From assembly GCA_014879835.1 (NCBI GenBank), contig JACSRJ010000227.1, positions 1 through 58,930 of the forward strand: 58,930 nucleotides of DNA, written 5' to 3'. The DNA is from Anaerolinea sp. (lineage in GTDB: Bacteria; Chloroflexota; Anaerolineae; Aggregatilineales; UBA2796). The position numbers and the translations under genes were made by a program. Below the pieces are notes generated by a model. The model saw nothing but the letters and a program-made list of their open reading frames with translations, was not told the origin of the DNA and made no database searches. Below, in pieces: positions 1 to 9,551 of the stretch. How positions within the stretch are numbered: position 1 is the first letter of the stretch; each line of letters begins with the position of its first letter.

Positions 1-348
1 CTCATCCCCCTACGACCGCTTCGCGGTGCCCGCTCCACCGGAGAAGGGGGAAATGAGGTTTTTGAGGGGCTTCCCCCTCAAATTGCCCCTTTAGATAAAC
101 AGGGGCTAAGTGGGTTCAACTGCGTAAGTCCTACGGATATTGCACCCCTTCGTCATCCCTTCGTCAGAAGCCCTTTAGAAACTCACCCGCGTGCAGAAGA
201 GAGGGATAAAGGGGTTGAGGGCAAACTTCAGGTCAATCCATATGAGAACAATGGTGCCGGATTATTGGGGAGTAACGTCAGAGAACACGACTGAAGGGGA
301 CACTTGAGGGGTGTCCCCTTTGAGGATAAAACCCAGCCTCAGCCGCGA
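1..348. other. Intergenic region with dispersed repeats
   Basis: No gene is supported here. The first 57 bases are an inverted-repeat element of the CTCATCCCCC / GGGGGAAATGAGG type that recurs near 5620 and 40815. Bases 115-133 are a copy of a second dispersed repeat, also found at 48571. Bases 294-320 form a strong hairpin just past the gyrB stop, listed separately. Confidence 0.6.
294..320 (-). terminator. Hairpin downstream of gyrB
   Basis: A perfect 10-bp stem (294-303 with 311-320, AAGGGGACAC / GTGTCCCCTT, 7-nt loop) lies about 28 bases past the gyrB stop codon on its transcribed strand. There is no clear U-tract after it, so it is either a weak intrinsic terminator or an RNA 3'-end stabiliser. 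Confidence 0.45.
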
Positions 349-2337
349 TCAGATGTCGAGGGTTGCCTCGCGGGAATGGGTCATGATGAACTTCTTACGG
401 GGCGGTACTTCCGGGCCCATAAGCATGTCAAAAGTACGGTCTGCGGCGGCTGCATCATCGAAGGTCACCTGTAGTACGGTGCGTTTCTCCGGATTCATAG
501 TAGTTTCCCAAAGCTGATCAGCGTTCATTTCGCCCAGCCCTTTGTAGCGCTGGACGCCCACTTTGTCAGGCTCCGGGTAGTTCTTCAGATACTTCGCCAG
601 CAGCGCATCCTCTTTGTAGCCCGCTTCCGGATAGACATAAACGCCCTGCTTACGATATTCCAGACGGAAGATCGGGGGTTGGGCGATAAACAGACGTCCA
701 TGGGTGATGATGGGCTGCATGAAGCGGAAAAAGAAGGTCAAGAGCAGGGTGCGGATATGAGCTCCATCAACGTCCGCGTCAGTCATTACCATCACTCTTC
801 CATATCTCATTTTGTCGATATTGAAATCATCCCGGATGCCAGTGCCCAGCGCGGAGATAAGGGCCTTGATCTCGGTGCTGTCAAGGATTTTGTTGAGGGT
901 AGCCCGCTCCGTGTTCAGGATTTTCCCACGCAGGGGCAGGATCGCTTGGAAATGCCGATCCCGTCCTTGTTTGGCACTCCCACCGGCACTGTCGCCCTCT
1001 ACTATAAATAATTCAGTGTCAGAACCCTTATCGGAGCAGTCGGCAAGTTTGCCGGGCAGGGTGGTGTTGGCAAGCAGGCTCTTGCGCTCACCCATCAGCA
1101 GTTCCCGCTGCTTATCGAGGGCATCTTGAATACGCATGGTGCTGAGGCATTTCTCAACGATGCGTTTGCCTTCTTTAGGGTTAAGTTCGAGCCACTCGTT
1201 AAAAGCCTCACTGACCACTTGTGCCGCCGCAGGGCTTACTTCGGGGTTCATCAGTTTGACTTTGGTCTGGCTCTCAAACTGGGGGTTCGGATGGCGCACA
1301 CTCACAATGGCAGTCAACCCATCAAGGGTATGACGCCCAGTGAAGTTGGCATCTTTCTCCTTCAAAAAGCCGGATTTGCGGGCATAGGTGTTGATAGCAC
1401 GGGTGAGGGCCGTCCGAAGCCCGGTCTGATGGGTACCCCCATCTGGGGTGTTGATGGTATTGGCGAAGGTCAGTTCGGTGCTGTTGGTGCCATCGGTATA
1501 CTGGAAAGCAAATTCGATCTCCATCTGGGCTTCGGTGGATTTGCCTTCTACCACCATGTTAAAGGGAACGCTCCCGCGGCCCGAAACGACCTCATGAATG
1601 GATTCGCGGTTGCGGTTCAGATAACGGACAAAGGCGCTCAGCCCGCCCTCAAAATAGAAGGTGGTCTCACGGGCGACGGCTTGTTCGCGCTCATCAATCA
1701 GATGGATGGTCACCCCAGCGACTACATAGGCCATTTCCCGAAAGCGGTCGGCGAGGGTCTTAAAATTGAAGTCCATCTCCTCCCGGACGCCCATAAAAAT
1801 CTCGGAATCGGGGTAGAAGCTGATACTAGTCCCAGTGGGTTCATTGGACTCCATTTTGCGCAGTTTCTTCAGATCGCTGGTTTTGTTCCCCCGCGAATAG
1901 GTCTGACGCCACACATACCCGTCGCGGTAAACGTCGGCCTGACACCATTCGGAGAGGGCGTTCACCGCCTTCACCCCGACGCCGTGGAGACCACCAGAGA
2001 CGGTGTAAGCGCCGCTGCCGAACTTCCCCCCGGCATGGAGCTTGGTCATGACCAGTTCAAGGGTGGGAATAGGATACTGCCAGTGGGTTTCGACAGGGAT
2101 ACCACCGCCATTATCGCGCACGGTGATCGAACTGTCTGGATGAATGACCACCTCAATCAAATCGCAGCGTCCAGCCATCGCCTCATCGATGGAGTTGTCA
2201 ACGACTTCGTACACAAGATGATGCAGGGCATGAATATCGGTTCCCCCAACGTACATTCCGGGGCGTTTGCGAACTGCCTCCAGTCCTTCAAGCGCTTGAA
2301 TGTCACGTCCGGTTTGCTGCTGCTGCGGGGTCGCCAC
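349..2337 (-). CDS. gyrB: DNA gyrase subunit B
   Basis: ATPase subunit of type II topoisomerase; with GyrA it introduces negative supercoils in cytoplasmic DNA. The 662-residue protein has the GHKL ATPase domain (VVDNSIDEA near 46-54, DNGGGIP 75-81, GGLHGVGVKAVNALS from 115), the S5-fold transducer domain, and the TOPRIM domain with EGDSAGG from E447 and DADVD at 520-524, followed by QRYKGLGEMN typical of GyrB/ParE. Length fits the short GyrB class without the insert seen in E. coli. The start is GTG at 2337, preceded by AAGGAGGA with good spacing. A TTGCAA-N17-TATAAT promoter lies upstream. gyrA is not adjacent, so the gene appears monocistronic. GyrB and ParE are hard to separate by eye; GyrB is the likelier call in a genome of this type. 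Confidence 0.93.
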   Translation of the reverse strand: MATPQQQQTGRDIQALEGLEAVRKRPGMYVGGTDIHALHHLVYEVVDNSIDEAMAGRCDLIEVVIHPDSSITVRDNGGGIPVETHWQYPIPTLELVMTKLHAGGKFGSGAYTVSGGLHGVGVKAVNALSEWCQADVYRDGYVWRQTYSRGNKTSDLKKLRKMESNEPTGTSISFYPDSEIFMGVREEMDFNFKTLADRFREMAYVVAGVTIHLIDEREQAVARETTFYFEGGLSAFVRYLNRNRESIHEVVSGRGSVPFNMVVEGKSTEAQMEIEFAFQYTDGTNSTELTFANTINTPDGGTHQTGLRTALTRAINTYARKSGFLKEKDANFTGRHTLDGLTAIVSVRHPNPQFESQTKVKLMNPEVSPAAAQVVSEAFNEWLELNPKEGKRIVEKCLSTMRIQDALDKQRELLMGERKSLLANTTLPGKLADCSDKGSDTELFIVEGDSAGGSAKQGRDRHFQAILPLRGKILNTERATLNKILDSTEIKALISALGTGIRDDFNIDKMRYGRVMVMTDADVDGAHIRTLLLTFFFRFMQPIITHGRLFIAQPPIFRLEYRKQGVYVYPEAGYKEDALLAKYLKNYPEPDKVGVQRYKGLGEMNADQLWETTMNPEKRTVLQVTFDDAAAADRTFDMLMGPEVPPRKKFIMTHSREATLDI

Positions 2338-2471
2338 AGGCGTTCCTCCTTCAAATCTGAACGATAATGTAACGGTGACTACACAATTTGAATACGACTT
2401 AGGGAGAGACTTAAAAAAAGTCTCGATAAAGCACGAAATAGCCTCACATATTGCGGTAAGAAACGAGGTTG

Positions 2472-2500
2472 ATTATACCTGATTTTCGCAGACATTGCAA
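2472..2500 (-). promoter_or_regulatory. Promoter of gyrB
   Basis: On the minus strand TTGCAA, 17 bases, then TATAAT: a near-perfect housekeeping sigma promoter about 135 bases upstream of the gyrB GTG. The leader between holds a poly-A/AGTCTC-rich stretch but no recognised riboswitch. Confidence 0.7.
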
Positions 2501-2754
2501 GCACAGGTGTTCGATACTCAATCGTGCTCAGAAGGACCCGGAGGGGCAGTTTCAGTTTTTATTTTTCTGGTTAGGGATTACGAGGCTTGCCCCTCAAACA
2601 CACCTCAATGATTTGACAGACCCAGAGGGGGAAGTGGTGAAAGCGCTCATTCCCCCGGTGCAAGGCACTGAAGAAAGGTTGTCAGTGGAAAAATCCGCCT
2701 CATGACTTCTCGCCCAAAGGCACCATTTGCCACGATTTCAACACATGGCACAGA

Positions 2755-2784
2755 GGCGGCGCACCTTGATAGGGGTGCGCCGCC
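2755..2784 (-). terminator. Hairpin downstream of the DUF3048 gene
   Basis: Perfect 11-bp inverted repeat (GGCGGCGCACC at 2755-2765 with its complement at 2774-2784, 8-nt loop) about 60 bases after the DUF3048 stop. It has no U-tract. It probably marks the 3' end of that transcript. Confidence 0.45.
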
Positions 2785-2841
2785 TGAATGTGTCACTGAG
2801 TTTGACAACACCTGATCCACAATCCCCAAGGGGCAGAATCC

Positions 2842-4320
2842 TTAGGGTTTCAGACCTACCACCTTCGGGGTGGGGCTGGGGGTGAAGGTCCCCATGGGCA
2901 GACTCTCAAAAGGTGTGGGGGTTACGGTGATCGGGTTCGGGTCGGAGTGAACCTGAAGGGTGGCTGCACTTACGGTGCTGGTCATCCCGGTCAGGGGAGC
3001 TTGCTGGGTGAGTACATCTGCTTGCATTTTGGGCGCACGGGCAGTGGCCGTCGCAGCCGACATGGTGGCCGTACCCTCCAGCAGTTCCTTACTGAAGTTT
3101 AGGGTCACACCGTACATACTACAGCAGCGTACCACTTCGATCCACGTTTTGCCGGGTTTGAGCCGGATGGGGGTTTGTCCATCGGGGTAATAAAAACCCA
3201 ACGCGCCCTTTTCCCGATTGCGGCGCATCCAAATTCCCTGATACCACTGACCATCACGCATCACCCAAGCGTCATCGCGCCCCCAGAGCTGAATCTCAAC
3301 GGTTTTAGCGCCGCTTTCACTCTCATATACATCGGGGCGATCCACATGATTGGCCTGAACGATGACCACATTGTCGGCGCTGAGCTGTTTACCAGTCGCC
3401 GCATCCATGTGCGGTAAGCCTGTGTTCCAGCGGTAGTACTTGCCGTCTTCAGGGTTGTACTGCCAGCGTGCATCCTGATCCCCGTACCATTCAATGAAAA
3501 TATCGTTGATCGGCTTTCCATCAGTGGCAGGGGCTTCATCAAAGGCAAACCCGCGAGCGGGAAAGCCTTCATTGACCCCGCGCCGGGTGGCCAAGTCCCA
3601 CATCAGGTAGGTGCTGCCAAAAAGGGTATGCTCAAAGGGCACGCCCGGTCGAGGGAAGCGGCAGAAGGGTGGGCAGTTGTCGCCAAACTGTGGGGTGAGC
3701 GTCCAGCGTTTCCACTCGGCCTCACCAATCATGGCTTTGATGTTGTCGTTCACCCCGCTGTAGGCAAAGAGCGCCTGATACATCACCACCAGTTCGAGGT
3801 CAAGCAACCGTCCACTGCGGATTGGGCCCACAAAATCAGCGCCCTCACTGCGGTAGATCGCCGCGAACCGAGTCGCGCCGCCTTCAACCTCATATTCGTA
3901 CACCACGTCGGCTTTGCTTAAGCCGCTCTGGGGGCGCACGATCCAAGGATAGTTGGAGATCTTCACGATCAAGTTGCGACGGTTGCGTGAAGCCTCATCT
4001 GGGAAAGGCAGCCCCGTCAGTGAGTTGATCCCTTCGGGATAAACCACCGGCCCGATGGTGGTTGGGGTGGGTGAAGGGGTATAGGTGGGGGTGAAGGTTG
4101 GGGTAAAGGTGCTGGTGGGTGTGTTGGTCATCGTCGGGGTGATCGTTGGGGTATTGGTCACCCGTTTGGTGTTGGTGGGCACAAGGGTCGGGCGCTTGGT
4201 ATTGGTAGGTGGCGCACCTTCTCCACTGACAGTTGCACTCGCCACAAAGGAGACTATGAGCATTACAACCAGAGCCAAAAACAGAATCGGCAGACGCCGT
4301 GACAGACGATTAAGGGACAA
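2842..4320 (-). CDS. Membrane-anchored DUF3048 (YerB-like) protein
   Basis: The frame is open to 4455 (TTG). The most natural N-terminus is the TTG at 4320, preceded by GAGG, which gives a short basic segment followed by a hydrophobic anchor (LPILFLALVVMLIVSF). After the anchor comes a Thr/Pro-rich linker (TNTPTITPTMTNTPTST type), then the DUF3048 N-terminal domain (GGATRFAAIYRS, GPIRSGR) and its C-terminal part with the W-rich segment ending near the stop. YerB-type proteins are surface-exposed in Firmicutes and their biochemical role is not established. Here the anchor is a membrane segment, not a lipobox. The gene stands alone and diverges from the dienelactone hydrolase gene. Family assignment is firm; the start is not. 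Confidence 0.8.
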   Translation of the reverse strand: MSLNRLSRRLPILFLALVVMLIVSFVASATVSGEGAPPTNTKRPTLVPTNTKRVTNTPTITPTMTNTPTSTFTPTFTPTYTPSPTPTTIGPVVYPEGINSLTGLPFPDEASRNRRNLIVKISNYPWIVRPQSGLSKADVVYEYEVEGGATRFAAIYRSEGADFVGPIRSGRLLDLELVVMYQALFAYSGVNDNIKAMIGEAEWKRWTLTPQFGDNCPPFCRFPRPGVPFEHTLFGSTYLMWDLATRRGVNEGFPARGFAFDEAPATDGKPINDIFIEWYGDQDARWQYNPEDGKYYRWNTGLPHMDAATGKQLSADNVVIVQANHVDRPDVYESESGAKTVEIQLWGRDDAWVMRDGQWYQGIWMRRNREKGALGFYYPDGQTPIRLKPGKTWIEVVRCCSMYGVTLNFSKELLEGTATMSAATATARAPKMQADVLTQQAPLTGMTSTVSAATLQVHSDPNPITVTPTPFESLPMGTFTPSPTPKVVGLKP

Positions 4321-4635
4321 CTTCAACCTCGATAGACCTTGACGACAGATATGCGACAAATCAAAGCGTCCAATAATAACCCCAAAATATTCAAATGCCC
4401 ATATCGGCGGGAAAGCGTGGGGAAAAGACCGGGAGCGATAAGCTGTATTCGGCAAATAGGTAGGAGCTTGTTAGATTTTAAAATATCTCTGGCTGATATT
4501 TGAAAAATAAGCCGAGAAGTCAGATCAGGTGCTGAGGGCACACATCGTCACCTCCCTAGAGGGTTGAGGTGAAGATGATGGGTACAGCACTTAGCCTACC
4601 AGAAATTCTTTTGAGAGACGAGAGGCGAGCGAATT

Positions 4636-5592
4636 ATGTGTAAGAACGATCAAGATCAAGTGATCACTGTGGCACAGAATCCTCAGGTTCTAGAACTGCT
4701 TCAGACTCATTTGGCGGGGGGAATCTCGCGTCGGGATTTTATCGTCCGTGCCGGGATGATCCTTTCTGGGGTAGCTGTCGGGGCGAGCCTTAACCCTGTT
4801 GGGGCGCTCCGGGTGAAAGCACAAGACAGCACGGCTACCCCCTCTCCAACCCCGCCTTCGCCTGTTGGGGTGACTGATCTGGGCGATCCCACCGTGAAAT
4901 TGATCACCCGCGCCGTTGCGTTTCCGGCGGGTGAACTCACCGTCCCCGGTTATCTGGCCCATCCTGAAGGTGAAGGGCCCTTTCCCGGTGTGGTGGTCAT
5001 TCAGGAGTGGTGGGGGGTGGATGATCACATCAAATCGGTGGTGGAGTTGATGGCCCGTCATGGCTTCGCCGCACTCGCGCCGGACTTGTATCATGGCGAA
5101 GTCGCAGAGGAGCCAAACGAAGCCCGCAAACTAGCGATGGCTTTGATCATGTCTCAGGCGATTCAAGATGTGCAGGGCGCGGCCGATTATCTGACCAACA
5201 TGGACATCGTTCAGCCCAAAAAAGTCGGGGTGATGGGATTTTGTATGGGCGGACGAATCGCTATGCAAATGTCATGGGATGGTCAAGAAAACATTGGCGC
5301 AGTGGCCAGCTTCTATGGCGGCGGACTGAATCCTACTGATGCACAGTTTGAGGCGGTAAAAGTCCCGGTGCTGTCCTTGTATGGCGATCAGGATGGGGGG
5401 ATTCCCATCGCTTCGATCCGCGAATGGGAGGCGAAGTTCAAGACCTTCAACAAGATCAATGAGACCGTCATCTATGAAGGCGCGCCCCATGCCTTCTTTA
5501 ATGATACCCGCCCATCCTATCGCCCTGAAGCAGCAAAGGATGCATTGGCGCGGCTCTTAGAGTGGTTTGAGCGCTACCTCAAAGAGGCATAA
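4636..5592 (+). CDS. Exported dienelactone hydrolase family protein
   Basis: Alpha/beta-hydrolase of the dienelactone hydrolase family, 318 residues. Residues 31-60 look like a twin-arginine signal (SRRDFI at 31-36, then a hydrophobic stretch and an Ala-rich end), so export by the Tat route is inferred. A short Thr/Pro linker (TATPSPTPPSP) joins it to the catalytic domain. The triad is visible: nucleophile Cys203 in GFCMGG, Asp251 or Asp253 in YGDQDGG, His285 in APHAFF, with the conserved Glu124 in QEWWG. The family cleaves cyclic ester lactones and related esters; the actual substrate is unknown. It is transcribed alone and converges on valS. A 15-bp hairpin follows at 5661. Confidence 0.88.
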   Translation: MCKNDQDQVITVAQNPQVLELLQTHLAGGISRRDFIVRAGMILSGVAVGASLNPVGALRVKAQDSTATPSPTPPSPVGVTDLGDPTVKLITRAVAFPAGELTVPGYLAHPEGEGPFPGVVVIQEWWGVDDHIKSVVELMARHGFAALAPDLYHGEVAEEPNEARKLAMALIMSQAIQDVQGAADYLTNMDIVQPKKVGVMGFCMGGRIAMQMSWDGQENIGAVASFYGGGLNPTDAQFEAVKVPVLSLYGDQDGGIPIASIREWEAKFKTFNKINETVIYEGAPHAFFNDTRPSYRPEAAKDALARLLEWFERYLKEA

Positions 5593-5660
5593 CTGAGGGG
5601 GCAACAGTAGATTTACCCTCATCCCCCCTTCGCCCCACGCAGCGCAGGCGAAGGGGGAAT

Positions 5661-5694
5661 CAGATGCTTGAGGGGTTTACCCCTCAAGCATCTG
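5661..5694. terminator. Bidirectional hairpin between convergent genes
   Basis: Perfect 15-bp stem (5661-5675 with 5680-5694) and a TTTA loop, lying between the convergent dienelactone hydrolase and valS genes. It could end transcription from both sides. It sits inside a larger block of dispersed palindromes. Confidence 0.5.
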
Positions 5695-5698
5695 CCTT

Positions 5699-5760
5699 GT
5701 AGGGGCAGCCCGGTATTTTGTCTGCACGCGCCGGGCAACCACATGGGGTCGCCCCTACAG
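5699..5760. repeat. Dispersed palindromic element, copy A
   Basis: 62-base palindromic element with terminal arms TGTAGGGGC / GCCCCTACA and a central GGTATTTTGTCTGCACGCG. Related copies lie at 14627 and, inverted, at 33870. Compared with those, this copy lacks about 12 bases of one arm (the CATGTGGCTGCC segment). Confidence 0.75.
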
Positions 5761-5795
5761 CGAACTCGCTTCCGTTGGGGGCGGGGCAGTAGGGT

Positions 5796-8435
5796 TTAGC
5801 CCAGCGCCGCTAAGCGCTCACGCACACTCTGCTGCGCCTGTTTCAGGTCTGCAAGTTTGGCCCGTTCCTTTTCGACCACTTCGGGTTTGGCCCGGCTCAC
5901 AAACTGTTCATTGGAGAGGTTCTTCTCGGTTTTGTCGATCTGGGCACTGATCGTGCCTAACTCTTTGCTGAGGCGCTCTCGTTCTGCGCTCAGATCAACC
6001 ATACCCGCCAACGGTAGGTAGAGAGTTGCATCGCCGGAGACCACCGCTGCGGCCTGTGCAGTTGAGTCGCCATTAAGGATCGAGATCGATTCGATGTTGC
6101 ACAAGCGCGAGAAGATTGGCGCAAGGGCAGCGATCCGAGGTGCTGATTCCCCTTCAGCGATGGCCTGAATGCGTTTGGCCGGGTCCACGTTGTAGGTCAC
6201 CCGGGTGTTGCGTAGTTTTACGATCAGATCACGCACCTGATCCATGATCACCGTCGCCCCCTCATTCAGATAACGCGAATCAGGTTGAGGGAATGCGGCA
6301 ATGATCAGCGCGCTCTCGCGGTTGGGCAGGTAGCTCCAAATTTCCTCAGTGATGAAGGGCATATAGGGATGCAGCAGGCGCAGGCAGGTATCAATCACTG
6401 TAAGCAGCACAGCACGGGTATCTTGCTTGGCGTCTTGATCAGTGCCGTAGAGTGCGTTTTTGCTGATCTCCACATACCAATCGGCAAACTCATCCCACAG
6501 AAACTCACGAATTTGTCGCCCGCCCTCTCCGAATTGATGTGAGTCGTAGAGCCGATTCACATTACTCACCAGCGTGTTCAGGCGGCTCATGATCCACGCG
6601 CTGGGCGCGTCCAGTTTTTCGGGCGAAGGCAGGCTGAAGCTGGACTGATCGCCCAAGTTGGTGATCACAAAGCGGGACATTTGCCACAACTTGTTGCCAA
6701 AGTTGCGGTTGTATTCGATCTGGGACTCGGCCAGATTCATATCGTTGCCGGGTGACCCGCCAGTGAGTAGGGTAAAGCGCAGGGCATCGGTGCTGTACTT
6801 GTCCATCACGATCAGGGGATCGATCACATTGCCCTTGGTCTTGCTCATCTTCTCACCGTGTTCATCCCGCACCAGCCCGTGCAGGTAGACCGTATGGAAG
6901 GGAATTTGATCAAGGAACCACAACCCACTCATGATCATCCGGGCCACCCAGAAAAACAGGATGTCGTAGCCCGTTTCAAGGACATCGGTGGGGTAATAAC
7001 GGAGCAGATCGGGCGTTTGTTCACTCCATCCCAGCGTGCTGAAGGGCCATAAGCCGCTGCTGAACCACGTATCCAACACATCTTCATCCTGATGCAAGTC
7101 AGTGCTGCCGCAGGTGGCGCATTGGGTCGGGGTCTCGCGGGAGACGGTGATATGACCATCCGGGCAGTACCACGCCGGAATCCGATGCCCCCACCACAGT
7201 TGACGGCTCACGCACCAGTCTTTGATGTTTTCGAGCCAGTTGTAGTACACCTTCTCAAAACGTTCTGGCACGATCTTGATCAGCCCGTTGCGCACCGCGT
7301 CAATGGCTTTTTGGGCCAGCGGCTCCATCTTCACGAACCACTGTTCGCTCAGCAGCGGCTCCACGATCTCCCCGCCGCGTTGACTGCGTGGGGTGGTGCG
7401 TTTGTAAGGTTCGGTCTTGAGAGTCAGTCCGGCGGCCGTCATATCCGCCCACAGTTTTTGCCGGGACACATCCCGATCCAAACCGGCATAAGGTCCCGCG
7501 TGCTGATTCAAGGTGGCGTCCTTGTTCATGATGTTGATCAAGGGCAGGTTGTGCTTCTTGCCGATCTCATAATCGGTGAAGTCGTGGCCGGGGGTGATCT
7601 TGAGCGCCCCTGTGCCAAACTCGCGCTCCACCTGCTCATCGGCGATCACTGGGATTTCCCGATCCAGCATGGGCACAAGAGCAGTCTTGCCGATGTACTT
7701 CTGGTAACGTTCGTCTTCAGGGTGCACCGCCACCGCTGTATCACCCAAGATCGTCTCGGGGCGGGTGGTGGCCACGGGGATAAATTCGTCAGTCCCAGCG
7801 ATCCGGTATTTGAAGTAGTACAGAAAGGCATCTTCCTCCTCGTACTCCACCTCCAGATCGCTGACCGCAGTCTGTAATCCCGGCGACCAGTTAATCAACC
7901 GGGGGCCGCGATAGAGCAGCCCCTGCTCCCACAGGCGCACAAAGGCCTCACGCACCCCCCGTGAGAGGGACTCGTCAAGAGTGAAGCGCAGTCGATCCCA
8001 ATCGCAGCTTGCCCCCAAACGGCGCAGTTGATGAATGATCGCGCCGCCGTATTTCTCCTTCCACTGCCACGCCCGTTCGAGGAACTTCTCGCGTCCAATA
8101 TCGCGCCGATTCAGACCCTCTTTGGTGAGCATCTTCTCCACCTGAAGCTGGGTGGCAATGCCCGCATGGTCGGTGCCCGGAATCCACAATGCAGCTTTGC
8201 CTCGCATCCGTTCGAGGCGGATCATCAGGTCTTCGATGCTCACAAACATCGCGTGACCCTGATGCAGTTCCCCAGTCACATTGGGCGGGGGGATAGCGAT
8301 CACAAATGGTTTGGCGTCAGGCGGGGCAATCTCCGGCTTAAAAAAGCCTTGCTTCTCCCACCACTGATAAAGGCGCGCTTCGGCTTCACGAAAGTCAAAG
8401 TTCTTGGGCATTTCTGCCCGCTGTTGGTCACTCAT
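5796..8435 (-). CDS. valS: Valyl-tRNA synthetase
   Basis: Class I aminoacyl-tRNA synthetase charging tRNA-Val, with an editing (CP1) domain to remove mischarged threonine. The 879 residues are the usual length. The HIGH motif appears as HQGH (58-61, after PPNVTGEL) and the KMSKS motif as KMSKT (529-533, followed by KGN). The anticodon-binding domain follows, and the last 65 residues form the coiled-coil arm typical of ValRS. The gene lies 181 bases downstream of a methyltransferase gene that follows a T-box riboswitch with a GUC (Val) specifier, so valS is probably induced by uncharged tRNA-Val through read-through. No second terminator or T-box was seen directly before valS. Confidence 0.96.
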   Translation of the reverse strand: MSDQQRAEMPKNFDFREAEARLYQWWEKQGFFKPEIAPPDAKPFVIAIPPPNVTGELHQGHAMFVSIEDLMIRLERMRGKAALWIPGTDHAGIATQLQVEKMLTKEGLNRRDIGREKFLERAWQWKEKYGGAIIHQLRRLGASCDWDRLRFTLDESLSRGVREAFVRLWEQGLLYRGPRLINWSPGLQTAVSDLEVEYEEEDAFLYYFKYRIAGTDEFIPVATTRPETILGDTAVAVHPEDERYQKYIGKTALVPMLDREIPVIADEQVEREFGTGALKITPGHDFTDYEIGKKHNLPLINIMNKDATLNQHAGPYAGLDRDVSRQKLWADMTAAGLTLKTEPYKRTTPRSQRGGEIVEPLLSEQWFVKMEPLAQKAIDAVRNGLIKIVPERFEKVYYNWLENIKDWCVSRQLWWGHRIPAWYCPDGHITVSRETPTQCATCGSTDLHQDEDVLDTWFSSGLWPFSTLGWSEQTPDLLRYYPTDVLETGYDILFFWVARMIMSGLWFLDQIPFHTVYLHGLVRDEHGEKMSKTKGNVIDPLIVMDKYSTDALRFTLLTGGSPGNDMNLAESQIEYNRNFGNKLWQMSRFVITNLGDQSSFSLPSPEKLDAPSAWIMSRLNTLVSNVNRLYDSHQFGEGGRQIREFLWDEFADWYVEISKNALYGTDQDAKQDTRAVLLTVIDTCLRLLHPYMPFITEEIWSYLPNRESALIIAAFPQPDSRYLNEGATVIMDQVRDLIVKLRNTRVTYNVDPAKRIQAIAEGESAPRIAALAPIFSRLCNIESISILNGDSTAQAAAVVSGDATLYLPLAGMVDLSAERERLSKELGTISAQIDKTEKNLSNEQFVSRAKPEVVEKERAKLADLKQAQQSVRERLAALG

Positions 8436-8616
8436 AGCGCTTGTTGATACTCCCTTGTGGGGCGATGCCCCAATGCATTCACCACTGGCATGTTCACGGC
8501 TGAGCCGAAAAAGACGATTAACTGCTGTGACTGAACCTCAACACCCTCGTCAGAAACCTCTGACATGAAGCATCACCTCCTTTTCAGGTAAGCTGTGGGC
8601 AGGGCTGAGAGACTTT

Positions 8617-9414
8617 TCAATCTCGTTTGGCCGTAAAGACCAACTCCCACACATCGCGCTCGACTTTGATCTGGGTGAAACCCGCTTCCCCAAGCAGGGC
8701 TTCCAGTTCCTCACGACGCAGTGCCCGATAGGTGACGGGATAACGCCGGGCACTGTAGTGATCACCTTTGCCACTGACAATGAAAGTGTTAAAAGTCACC
8801 GTCACCGGATCGCTGTCGTGCCATTCCCACAGGTCAAACAAGATCACATCCCGTGCTGGGTCTTCGGTGTGTACCTGACGGGGTACAAACCGGGGGCGAT
8901 CTTCGAGCATGGAATCAAAGTCCCGAATGCCGATCACCAACATCCCACCGGGACGCAGCAGGTCATAAAAACCCTTCAGCGCCGTCTTGATCTGGTCATC
9001 GGTGAGCAGGTGCGGCAGGGCGTTGCCCTTGCTGATCAGGGCGTCAAACTTCACCGCCATAATCCGGGGTAGGCTCAAAAAGTCCCCGGTGATGAAGGTA
9101 ATATCCTCCGCCACCCCAAAAGTGGCCGCGTTCTCGCGGGCCTTCTGGAGCATTCGCGGGCTGGGATCAACGGCGGTCACCTCAAAATCGAGCCGCGCAA
9201 GGGGGATGGCCTGTGTACCCACCCCACAAGAAGCGTCCAGCACCGTCTTGATCCCCTGATCACGGAAGGCGCGGCGCAGGGCGGCCCCTTCGCGCTCCAT
9301 GGTGGCTTGCCAATCGCGGTAGAAATAACTGTAGTCATCCGCAACAGCATCATAAAACGGGTTGGTGTCATTCCCCGTCAGATCGGCATCATCGTCAGTT
9401 TGATACTGGGGCAT
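8617..9414 (-). CDS. Class I SAM-dependent methyltransferase
   Basis: A 265-residue Rossmann-fold methyltransferase. Motif I is VLDASCGVGTQAIPLA, followed by the acidic strand VTAVDPSPRML and the strand FDALISKGNALPHL. The N-terminus (NPFYDAVADDYSYFYRDW) and overall layout resemble small-molecule N-methyltransferases of the glycine/sarcosine type, but the substrate is not known. I chose the ATG at 9414, with AGGAA about 10 bases upstream; the frame extends to 9477 without a better start. It is the first gene after the valine T-box and is followed by valS on the same strand, so it should respond to valine-tRNA charging. Family is confident, substrate unknown. Confidence 0.85.
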   Translation of the reverse strand: MPQYQTDDDADLTGNDTNPFYDAVADDYSYFYRDWQATMEREGAALRRAFRDQGIKTVLDASCGVGTQAIPLARLDFEVTAVDPSPRMLQKARENAATFGVAEDITFITGDFLSLPRIMAVKFDALISKGNALPHLLTDDQIKTALKGFYDLLRPGGMLVIGIRDFDSMLEDRPRFVPRQVHTEDPARDVILFDLWEWHDSDPVTVTFNTFIVSGKGDHYSARRYPVTYRALRREELEALLGEAGFTQIKVERDVWELVFTAKRD

Positions 9415-9515
9415 GGTCAGCGTTTTTCCTGTCAGGTGTTTTAACATCGTCGGTGATATCCCCTTACTCAACATCATTCCTTTGGTCCCTTACGGTTTTG
9501 GGTGCCTATCTCCAA

Positions 9516-9551
9516 TAAAAAAGCCTCTCGTCCCACACAAGGACGAAAGGC
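9516..9551 (-). terminator. T-box attenuator terminator
   Basis: GCCTTTCGTCC and GGACGAGAGGC pair with a 7-nt loop and are followed by six T's on the minus strand. This is the rho-independent terminator of the T-box leader, used when tRNA-Val is charged. Confidence 0.9.

Larger units (their letters stand above)
2338..2841. other. Intergenic region between gyrB and the DUF3048 gene
   Basis: About 500 bases without a supported gene. The part next to gyrB carries its promoter (2472-2500). The part next to the DUF3048 gene has a perfect 11-bp GC-rich hairpin (2755-2784). The stretch 2505-2750 shows nothing recognisable. Confidence 0.6.

Noticed and set aside
1126-2367. 413-codon open frame on the plus strand opposite gyrB
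   Set aside because: It is antisense to a highly conserved gyrB sequence and has no family motif; the open frame comes from codon bias of gyrB.
4323-4541. 72-codon minus-strand frame with a good ribosome site (GGGAGGTG) before the DUF3048 gene
   Set aside because: The Shine-Dalgarno sequence is convincing, but the peptide has no recognisable feature and overlaps the DUF3048 N-terminus out of frame. It could be a leader peptide, but the evidence is too thin to list.
7092-7877. 261-codon plus-strand frame inside valS
   Set aside because: Antisense to the valS catalytic core and without recognisable domains.
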